NCBI GenBank assembly: GCA_964580655.1
Contig: CAZOMR010000210.1
Coordinates: forward strand, 1 to 5,796
Direction: 5' to 3'
Source of the DNA: CAZOMR01 sp964580655
GTDB lineage: Bacteria > RBG-13-61-14 > CAZOMR01
Length of the DNA: 5,796 nt
The position numbers and the translations under genes were made by a program. The notes under the pieces were generated by a model, which ran no database searches, was not told the origin of the DNA, and was given only the letters and a program-made list of their open reading frames with translations. Below, one piece after another: positions 1-5,760 of this stretch (within the stretch, counting starts at the first letter, position 1; each line of letters begins with the position of its first letter).

Positions 1-69
1 CACAACTTTTGGAAATCCCAGGGCCACTTGACCACCATTTATGTCGCACACCCGCCGTGGGTATTTTTA

Positions 70-98
70 TTGACATTGAGGAAATGGTTTGTTATGAA
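70..98 (+). promoter_or_regulatory. Sigma70-type promoter of the tetR-tolC-lipoprotein operon
   Basis: A perfect -35 hexamer TTGACA lies at 70-75 and a -10 hexamer TATGAA (4 of 6 to TATAAT) at 93-98, separated by exactly 17 bp. Transcription would be expected to begin near 104-106, giving a leader of about 45 nt before the tetR start codon. It is the only strong promoter I found in the window. The next genes overlap or follow closely, so it may drive the whole set. The hexamers are seen directly; their use in this organism is inferred. Confidence 0.72.
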
Positions 99-112
99 TG
101 ACCGTCTGGTCA
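99..112. promoter_or_regulatory. Probable TetR-family operator (inverted repeat TGACC-GTCT-GGTCA)
   Basis: The 14-bp element has perfect 5-bp inverted arms around a 4-bp spacer. It starts directly after the -10 hexamer, so it covers the expected transcription start. The left arm extends as TGAATGACC (96-104), which resembles operator half-sites of many TetR/AcrR regulators, but the right arm does not keep the extension. A repressor bound here would block initiation. The simplest candidate is the regulator encoded 36 bp downstream, giving negative autoregulation of the operon. A related half-site TTGACCA occurs at 28-34 but has no partner arm. Confidence 0.6.
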
Positions 113-148
113 ACAGGCTGAATAAAGAGTCAAAGAAAGAGGTGTAAG

Positions 149-769
149 ATGAACTCAGCCAGGCGAGTAAGCAAGGATGAGTTGGTCCGGCGGTTCCGGA
201 CAGAGGAGATTTTGTCCGCGGCACAGGATGTAATCAGTCAGAGGGGAATACAAGGTGCCAGTCTGAACCGGATAGCTCAGGCCGCGGGAGTTGCTAAGGG
301 GACTATCTACCTGTATTTTACGAACAAGGATGATTTGCTCTGCCAGGTTCTCGAGGCCTGGCAGGGCGGGCTTTTGCAGGCCATTGAGGAAGCGAGTTCT
401 GCGCGTGGATCACCTGGCGAGCGCCTGAAGGCCCTGGTGAAGGCTTACCTTTGTTTTACCGAGGGACATCGGGATTTACTCAGGATCTGTTTTATCGAGG
501 GCTTTTCCGGTGCAGGGAAGAAACCCTCAGGGCTCTTGCGCAAGTTGCGTGCCATGCACAGCCGTTATGAGGATATAGTTGCCCGGATTATCAGAGAGGG
601 GATTCACGGAGGGGAGTTTCGGCCTGTTAATGATCGGGCCGCCGCGGCTCTTCTTCTGAAGATGCTATGTGCAAATAATCTCCCGGGGCTTTCAGAAAAT
701 CAGCCGATGGCTCCTGAAGCCAGGGTCTCGGAACTTTTAGACATTTATTTTCATGGGGTGACCAGATGA
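149..769 (+). CDS. TetR/AcrR-family transcriptional repressor
   Basis: This 206-residue protein has the usual TetR length and a clear N-terminal DNA-binding domain at about residues 16-64. The domain holds a first helix with ILSAAQDVI, then GASLNRIAQAAGVAKGTIY (36-54) with the two helices of the helix-turn-helix, and the hallmark YLYFTNKDDLL (54-64). Residues from about 70 to 206 form the variable helical ligand-binding and dimerisation part, which does not reveal the inducer. The ATG is preceded by AGAGGTG at 138-144, four bases away. The stop overlaps the next start as ATGA, so translation is probably coupled to the tolC-like gene. Regulators of this family placed first in efflux operons usually repress their own promoter and respond to a pump substrate. 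The palindrome at 99-112 fits that role here, by inference. Confidence 0.95.
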   Translation: MNSARRVSKDELVRRFRTEEILSAAQDVISQRGIQGASLNRIAQAAGVAKGTIYLYFTNKDDLLCQVLEAWQGGLLQAIEEASSARGSPGERLKALVKAYLCFTEGHRDLLRICFIEGFSGAGKKPSGLLRKLRAMHSRYEDIVARIIREGIHGGEFRPVNDRAAAALLLKMLCANNLPGLSENQPMAPEARVSELLDIYFHGVTR

Positions 770-2532
770 ATACCAGAAAAAATCAGGCGAGAATGAAGAC
801 CGGGATTGCGTTTATTATGATGTTCGCGGGGCTGGCTTTGGCTCAAGCGGAAACAGGCCAGGAGATGAAGCTGAGCCTGCGGCAGGCCATAGATATGGCC
901 ATGAAGAACAACCCCGATCTTAAGGCCGCAGGCTACGACCTCGATGTAGCCAGGAACGATATTATCAGGGCCAAGGCAAGCTATGATCCTTACCTCCAGA
1001 TTGACTCAAGCTACTCAAAGAGCAAGAGGCCGACCAGCCAGGCGGTTTTCGGGAGAGAGTCCGAGAGCGCCAGCGTGAACCTCTCAAGCGGCGTGGCCAC
1101 GCCTACCGGGGGCTCCGTGTCCTTTGATTTCAGAAACAGCCGGCAGGAGTCGGATTCAATGTTCATGACACTAAACCCATCCTACAATACAGACCTGAGC
1201 CTCTCATTGCGGCAACCTCTGCTCAAGAACTCCTATGTAAACCTCCGAGGGATGGACCTGACCCAGAAGGAAAATGATTTTTCCAGGGCAGAGCTTTCAT
1301 TGAAGAGCAAGGTCATGGAGGTAACATCCTCGGTCGAGGATGCCTACTGGTCTCTTGTCAAGGCCAGGATGGACCTGGATTCCCGCCGGCAGAGTATGGC
1401 CCTTACAGAACGCCTGCATGAGATGACCAAGGCCCAGGTGGATCAGGGAGTGCTGGCGCCGGTGGCTCTTGTGCAGAGCGAGGCGAGCCTGGCCAGTGCA
1501 AGGGCCAGCATAATCCGGTCCGAGGGGGATTACCAGCGCGCTCAGAATAACCTGAAGATGTTGCTTTATTTCAAATCCGAGGATGACCTTCTTCGGCTGG
1601 AGATCATTCCCACGGACGAGGCGAGTTACGAGAATTTTGACTTTAAGGCTCAACGCTCCATGGAACTGGCCCTGGCCAATAACTTTGCGCTCAAACAGAT
1701 GAAGCTGAACCTGGATAACCTGGAGATCTCCACCAGGCAGACGAAGAATAGGCTCCTGCCACAACTTGACCTCAGTGCCAGCTTAAGCGTTTCAGGCCTT
1801 TCCGGAAAAAGCAGTACCGCTTCTCAGATTATCCAAACCGGGTTCGTGATACCTAATCCGTATCCCAGTTCACAGCCTTATATCATGGAGACGACTGCGG
1901 TAACACCCGGGGAGAGCGATTATGAGGGCGGGTATAACGAGGCCCTGGAGAACATGTTTGAGGAAGACAACGCGAGCTATCAAGCGAGTCTTGTTTTGAA
2001 TGTTCCTCTGGGCAACCGCGCGGCCCGGAGCGACTGGCGCTCTGCCAGGTATAATCTTGAGAAGATGGAGCTTGAGATGTCGCGGCAGAAGCGCAATATT
2101 ATCTTTGCAATGGAGAGCCTGATCAATGATGTCAAGGTGGCACACCGGAGCTTTGAGGCCGCACGGCTCGCAAGGGACCTGGAGGCGCAAAGCCTTGCCA
2201 CGGAGGAGAACAAATTCCGGCTGGGCATGAACACGCATTACCAGGTAATGGAGGCCGAGGAGCGCTTTGCCGATGCCCAGAGCGCTGAGATAGCGGCATT
2301 GATTGAGTATAACAAGGCACTGGGCAGAATGCGGCGTGCAGAGCAGGGATACCTGCAAACAGGCGGCATCAGCCTTTCCGTCCCAAGCATCTCCCTTGCC
2401 GGAATGGCCCCGAGCGGTATCGGCGGCCTTCCAGGAGGGATGAGCGCCGCATCAGTACAGTCCCTGATGGGCAAACTGCCGGCCGGAGTGGACCTCAGCT
2501 CTCTGAAGGCCATGGGAATAAATATACCTTGA
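766..2532 (+). CDS. TolC-family outer-membrane efflux/export channel protein
   Basis: The 588-residue protein starts with a signal peptide (hydrophobic core about 13-25, likely cut after AQA at 28). It then shows two outer-membrane efflux protein (OEP) repeats. Repeat one opens with LSLRQAIDMAMKNNPDLKAA (36-55), has the strand LSLRQPLLKN (146-155) and a long helical hairpin to about 270. Repeat two opens with SMELALANNFALKQMKL (298-314), has LVLNVPLGNRAARSDW (409-424) and a second hairpin. The matched segments QGVLAPVALVQSEASLASA (227-245) and LGMNTHYQVMEAEERFADA (486-504) show the internal duplication. Known relatives trimerise into a beta-barrel plus periplasmic tunnel that serves tripartite pumps or type I secretion. 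Unusual are a Pro/Tyr/Glu-rich insert at about 350-403, before the second strand pair, and a Gly/Met/Ser-rich tail at 533-588. GGGGTG at 755-760 is the ribosome site; Met10 is a possible alternative start. No adaptor or pump gene is visible nearby. Confidence 0.94.
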   Translation: MNTRKNQARMKTGIAFIMMFAGLALAQAETGQEMKLSLRQAIDMAMKNNPDLKAAGYDLDVARNDIIRAKASYDPYLQIDSSYSKSKRPTSQAVFGRESESASVNLSSGVATPTGGSVSFDFRNSRQESDSMFMTLNPSYNTDLSLSLRQPLLKNSYVNLRGMDLTQKENDFSRAELSLKSKVMEVTSSVEDAYWSLVKARMDLDSRRQSMALTERLHEMTKAQVDQGVLAPVALVQSEASLASARASIIRSEGDYQRAQNNLKMLLYFKSEDDLLRLEIIPTDEASYENFDFKAQRSMELALANNFALKQMKLNLDNLEISTRQTKNRLLPQLDLSASLSVSGLSGKSSTASQIIQTGFVIPNPYPSSQPYIMETTAVTPGESDYEGGYNEALENMFEEDNASYQASLVLNVPLGNRAARSDWRSARYNLEKMELEMSRQKRNIIFAMESLINDVKVAHRSFEAARLARDLEAQSLATEENKFRLGMNTHYQVMEAEERFADAQSAEIAALIEYNKALGRMRRAEQGYLQTGGISLSVPSISLAGMAPSGIGGLPGGMSAASVQSLMGKLPAGVDLSSLKAMGINIP

Positions 2533-2539
2533 TCGAAGC

Positions 2540-2547
2540 AAGGAGGG
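2540..2547 (+). promoter_or_regulatory. Strong Shine-Dalgarno AAGGAGGG that sets the lipoprotein 1 start
   Basis: AAGGAGGG lies 8 bases before the ATG at 2556. The open frame also extends upstream to a TTG at 2529 that overlaps the tolC stop codon, and a GTG at 2553 is in frame. The TTG would sit upstream of this site and would add residues IEARRDRV ahead of the signal peptide. The ATG at 2556 is therefore the better start. Confidence 0.8.
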
Positions 2548-2555
2548 ATCGAGTG

Positions 2556-3887
2556 ATGAGAAAAATCGCTTTTGTTGTCTTTCTGGTCCTGGGAACGGGT
2601 CTCTGTAATCCTGGCTGTGATGATGATACCAGGAAAGAGGCCTCTATCCCGGAATTGCAAGGGGAATGGAATATCTATCTCTTGCCACCTGAATCGGAGA
2701 TCGTGACCTATACTGTGGAAGTGAGCGTTCGCGGCCCCAGCGGAACTGCGGAGGTGATGACATATTCATCCCAGGAGGATGACTCCGGACCCGTGGTCGT
2801 GGATGCGAATACGGCTCTGCCCATCGGGGCCTGCGGAGTGACAATAACCTTTTCTGATACCGCGGGCGAGCCCCTGTCGCTCGTGGAAGGAGACCTCTGG
2901 ACAATTCAGGTGTGGGGCGAATTGATTTTAATTCCCATGCCATCGTTCGAAAACTCCTCGACCGTATATCATGTAAGCTCCGGCGGAACTTATACCTGCA
3001 GTCCCCCCCGTTGCCCCCTGGGACTTTACAAGGCCGGGGTGCCGGTATCCCCGGAGGACCAGGTTGAGCTGACGGGTGTGCAGGTTGAATTTCCTTTTAT
3101 CAAGGTAAGCCAGAACGGGGCGAGTTTTTCAGCGGCCTTGCCTGAAATATCCATCCTTTCGCTCAATCTGGCGGGCCATGAACTCGGGGATACAATCAGT
3201 CTGAACTACCATCGTAAGATTGACTGGGATGGTGAAGGGCCAGATTTTTTCCGCGTGCTTATATACAATGGTTCAGAGTTGAAAGACGGAGAAGATGTCA
3301 ATGCATCCAACCTGGGGAACGATGAGAAAGACAAATACATCGCGTTGACTTTTGAGGCAAGAAGTGCTATTGTCCGGGTTGATTTCATCTTTGGATTAAG
3401 CGGCAACGATGACAGTATCTGGCTGGATGAGATAGAGGAGAGGGTCAATGTGCTTGATGCCTTTACCGATAATTTTTCCAGCACAACCTTTAAAGACGAA
3501 TGGCAGGCGCGGATTCCCGATGAGATGGTCGGCAGTTTAGAGATCAGCGACTATGGCGCCCTGGAGGGAATCTACAGTGTATTGGCCCAGGGCGGAGCTG
3601 AGAGGGGACTGAGTGGTTCGATCCTGACCTCGAGCACGAACCTGGGCATGGGCATGCTTAGCGGGTTTTCAGGGTTGAGCCAGGGAGACATCAGCGGAAT
3701 CGGGATGGATTCGACCGGTCTCTCAGGTATCAATTTCTCGATAGTTGAAGAGGAGAGAGGCGGATTTTACTCAAGTTTCACAGGCGCGCTGACGGAAGAT
3801 GATTTGATCTACGGGAGCTTTCGGGGAGAATCCGCGGATCATTCCTGCGTGGAAGAGGGGCAACTTTTTGTCACGATTGATAGATAA
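2556..3887 (+). CDS. Predicted secreted lipoprotein of unknown family (paralogue 1)
   Basis: I do not recognise this 443-residue protein. It begins with MRK, a hydrophobic stretch (4-16) and CNPGCDDD. Cys21 is the likely lipidated residue by comparison with the paralogue's MGCEED, although the positions before it (N-P-G) are not a textbook lipobox; Cys17 is the alternative. The mature part looks beta-rich. An N-terminal region starts at GEWNIYL (36-42) and carries Cys93, Cys148 and Cys153. A middle region has GDTISLNYHRK (211-221), GPDFFRV and DDSIWLDEIE (285-294), a layout reminiscent of jelly-roll, carbohydrate-binding-like domains. A Gly/Ser/Met-rich stretch follows (351-392), then a final motif GSFRG ... 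SCVEEGQLF (420-438). It follows the tolC-like stop by 23 bases, so it is almost certainly in the same operon. A role as a channel accessory or exported surface protein is inference only. Confidence 0.86.
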   Translation: MRKIAFVVFLVLGTGLCNPGCDDDTRKEASIPELQGEWNIYLLPPESEIVTYTVEVSVRGPSGTAEVMTYSSQEDDSGPVVVDANTALPIGACGVTITFSDTAGEPLSLVEGDLWTIQVWGELILIPMPSFENSSTVYHVSSGGTYTCSPPRCPLGLYKAGVPVSPEDQVELTGVQVEFPFIKVSQNGASFSAALPEISILSLNLAGHELGDTISLNYHRKIDWDGEGPDFFRVLIYNGSELKDGEDVNASNLGNDEKDKYIALTFEARSAIVRVDFIFGLSGNDDSIWLDEIEERVNVLDAFTDNFSSTTFKDEWQARIPDEMVGSLEISDYGALEGIYSVLAQGGAERGLSGSILTSSTNLGMGMLSGFSGLSQGDISGIGMDSTGLSGINFSIVEEERGGFYSSFTGALTEDDLIYGSFRGESADHSCVEEGQLFVTIDR

Positions 3888-3943
3888 CCATAGCAGATAT
3901 TATTTAGGTGTAAGATAAGTTAATAAAATTTTCGGAGGATAGA

Positions 3944-4599
3944 ATGAAGATAATGTGTAAATGGCATGTGATAGGAGTCATGGTACTTGCACTTTCGGTC
4001 TTTGTCATGGGCTGCGAAGAGGATGAGGATGATGGTGGCGGAATTTTCAGCATGGAGGAGTACGAGACCTCGCCGGAGATGTGGGACATGATGCTCATGC
4101 CCATGACCGGGACACTGGAGAAATATTTTATAAGTGTTTCTACAGGCGGCGGTAGTGGAGATGCTGTGGTTACCGTTACCAAGAATTCCGGCAGTGGGCA
4201 GGAGAACCTGGGAACCCATCCGGTATATAAAGATGTGCCCATTCCGCTTGAGACCTGCGGGCCGACAATGACTTTTTCGGACTCAGGCGGAGCATTCAAT
4301 CTCGATACGAAGGATGAATGGGCGGTGATGGCCGCGACAGGGCAGGTCATGGGGCCATATCTGACAAGCGGCAATACCCTCTTCTCCACCAATCTCAGCT
4401 TGAGCGCGGATTCCAATACAGCTTGTGCGGCCGGATGCCCGAACGGGCTGTTTCTCGGCACACCCGGCACCGCGGGCATCCCGGAACTCCCCCTCCCACC
4501 TGATCTTGGAGCCAATATGCTTCTTGGCATCAGGGCGCAGACAAGCGACTTCCTGATAGAAGGGAACATACCGGAACTCTATTTGTTGAGTTTTTCAAC
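3944..4599 (+). CDS. Predicted lipoprotein, paralogue 2: N-terminal part, cut by assembly gap
   Basis: Visible here are 218 residues plus the codon ACN (Thr219), which runs into the N block. The start has GGAGG at 3934-3938, five bases before the ATG. The signal is typical of a lipoprotein: a hydrophobic core (about 8-22) and lipobox VMGC with Cys24 as the acceptor, followed by an acidic and glycine linker (EEDEDDGGG). It aligns with paralogue 1 through LETCGPTMTFSDSGG (102-116) against IGACGVTITFSDTAG, CAAGCPNGLF (161-170) against the TCSPPRCPLGLY segment, and IPELYLLSF (209-217) against LPEISILSL. Cysteines 105, 161 and 165 correspond to 93, 148 and 153 of the paralogue and may form disulfides in the periplasm. 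The frame continuing past the N run to a stop at 4726 is an artefact of the arbitrary N count; the true continuation is the open frame from 4701. Function unknown. Confidence 0.82.
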
Positions 4600-4699
4600 N
4601 NNNNNNNNNNNNNNNNNNNNNNNNNNNNNNNNNNNNNNNNNNNNNNNNNNNNNNNNNNNNNNNNNNNNNNNNNNNNNNNNNNNNNNNNNNNNNNNNNNN
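4600..4699. other. Assembly gap of exactly 100 N inside the lipoprotein 2 gene
   Basis: There are exactly 100 N, a common placeholder for a gap of unknown size. The coding frame before the gap and the frame after it do not match across 100 bases. They would match if the missing length were a multiple of three. Alignment with paralogue 1 (LPEISILSLNLAGHELGD against IPELYLLSFST-gap-GD) predicts about 15 missing bases if there are no insertions or deletions. Confidence 0.97.
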
Positions 4700-4700
4700 G

Positions 4701-5741
4701 GGAGACCAAATCCAGATCAGCTATAAACGGAGGATATTCTCAGACCGGAGAGGCGGGGATTTCTTCTATGGCCGCCTGATTAACAATCGGGATTATCAGA
4801 GAGTGGAAGATCTCAGAGGAAGGAATATAAGGGATGTCAAGCAGGTAAATTACAAGACAACGGCCAAGGGATCTTTCCTGGGTCTCATCTTCTCCGTCGG
4901 GCTCTCGTCCTCTAATGACAAGGTGATACTTGATGATTTCGAGGTCAAGGTAAACGGGACGACCATTTTCGCCGATGACTTTGAGGGCCCTGGCCTGAAG
5001 GACGGCTCTCCAGATATGCTCTGGTTCTCTGTGGCCGGACCCGAGGAGAAGGGAATTGCAGGCTTCACCACATCTGCCACAGAGGTTATCTCCGGAACTC
5101 AGAGTTATCGTTTTCAAGGGGGCCGGCTTTTTCATCTATACGGTCAGCGGGCTGAGATGGGCGGCATGGAGGGCATGCTTTTCAATCTGACGGATGGGTC
5201 CATAGGAGGAAGTTTCTTCTCAGGTGCATTCATGGGAGCAACTGGGCAGGGGATCATTTCCGGCATGTATAGCGGGAAAAATTACGATTCGAGTTGCACT
5301 GAAGAGGGAGGATTTTTTATAAGCGCCGAGCCGACCGGGTCCGCGGATGCGAGCGGCACATGGCAGATAACCGTAAATGCGGAGCTTGTTAACTGCGATG
5401 ACCCTTCCCAGGAGGGGGAATTCAAGCTAACATACCCTGATGTGGTGCTTGCGCAGACCCAGACCGCGCTTGGAGGCTTACTCGGCGGCAACACCGTGGA
5501 TGATGGAAATCAGGTCATGTTCATGGGGGTTGTCCCCGGGAGTGCTGTGATGCTTCAGATGTTCACAGCAATTCCGGCAACCATGTACTACAGCGCGGCC
5601 CTCTCCGGCGGCGTGAGCCAGCTTCCGAGCGGGGCTAAACTCAGCGGCGGACAGGTAATGGGCTTTGCAAGCCCGAACCCGATGCGAATGTGGGAGACCT
5701 GCGATATAAGCGGAACATATTCGGCATCCACAACCCCTTAA
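4701..5741 (+). CDS. Predicted lipoprotein, paralogue 2: C-terminal part after the gap
   Basis: The frame is open from the gap edge to the TAA at 5739-5741, giving 346 residues. The GTG at 4803 is internal and not a real start, since homology to paralogue 1 begins at the first codon. GDQIQISYKRR (1-11 of this part) matches GDTISLNYHRK, GGDFFYG matches GPDFFRV, and DKVILDDFEVKVNG (73-86) matches DSIWLDEIEERVN. IFADDFEGPGLKDG (89-102) then matches the DNFSSTTFKDEW segment. The shared core ends at SSCTEEGGFFIS (197-208), where paralogue 1 stops. Beyond it lies an extra domain of about 136 residues (5331-5738). It opens with SGTWQITV, holds two cysteines (232 and 334) and closes with CDISGTYSAS. 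Across the gap the whole protein would be about 570 residues. Function unknown; probably an envelope-anchored beta-rich protein. Nothing resembling a strong terminator follows. Confidence 0.8.
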   Translation, partial: GDQIQISYKRRIFSDRRGGDFFYGRLINNRDYQRVEDLRGRNIRDVKQVNYKTTAKGSFLGLIFSVGLSSSNDKVILDDFEVKVNGTTIFADDFEGPGLKDGSPDMLWFSVAGPEEKGIAGFTTSATEVISGTQSYRFQGGRLFHLYGQRAEMGGMEGMLFNLTDGSIGGSFFSGAFMGATGQGIISGMYSGKNYDSSCTEEGGFFISAEPTGSADASGTWQITVNAELVNCDDPSQEGEFKLTYPDVVLAQTQTALGGLLGGNTVDDGNQVMFMGVVPGSAVMLQMFTAIPATMYYSAALSGGVSQLPSGAKLSGGQVMGFASPNPMRMWETCDISGTYSASTTP

Positions 5742-5745
5742 CCGC

Positions 5746-5760
5746 AATTGGGGTCAGAGC
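5746..5760. repeat. Possible end of a dispersed repeat (AATTGGGGTCAGAGC)
   Basis: The 15-mer just after the last stop resembles, from memory, GGGGTCAGA-type sequences found at the edges of REP-like elements and their tyrosine (Y1) transposases in many proteobacterial genomes. No inverted partner or transposase is visible in the 36 bases that remain, so this is a weak call resting on resemblance alone. Confidence 0.22.

Noticed and set aside
50..69. Short stem ACCC-GCCGT-GGGT followed by a T-rich run, a possible terminator of an upstream gene.
   Set aside because: The stem is only four base pairs and the T tract is interrupted, so it is too weak to call.
1..147. A frame open from the left edge to TAA at 145-147, which could be the tail of an upstream gene or, from ATG 94, a 17-residue leader peptide.
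   Set aside because: A frame this short stays open fairly often by chance, it runs through the strong promoter and operator, and the translated residues resemble nothing. The ATG at 94 lies inside the -10 hexamer, upstream of the expected transcript start.
1297..2660. Several long antisense open frames opposite the tolC-like gene.
   Set aside because: They are shadows of the strongly supported TolC coding frame and show no ribosome sites or recognisable protein features.
3868..3903. Possible promoter between the two lipoprotein genes (TTGTCA at 3868, TATTAT at 3898).
   Set aside because: The two hexamers are 24 bp apart, and no pair with 16-18 bp spacing matches well. The AT-rich 56-bp spacer could still hold a weak promoter, but I cannot support one.
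3906..3916. AGGTGTAAGAT is identical to the sequence at the tetR start (140-150).
   Set aside because: An 11-base match is expected by chance in a window of this size.
3944..4726. A continuous 260-residue frame running through the N block to a stop at 4726.
   Set aside because: It depends on the arbitrary count of 100 N. Homology to the paralogue shows that the real frame after the gap is the one starting at 4701.
4790..4803. GGATTATCAGAGAG is repeated from the tetR gene (585-598).
   Set aside because: A single 14-base match between unrelated coding regions, with no flanking similarity, is most likely coincidence.
4803..5741. GTG at 4803 as the start of a separate 312-residue gene.
   Set aside because: There is no ribosome site, no signal peptide, and the frame is open and homologous to the paralogue for 34 codons upstream of it.
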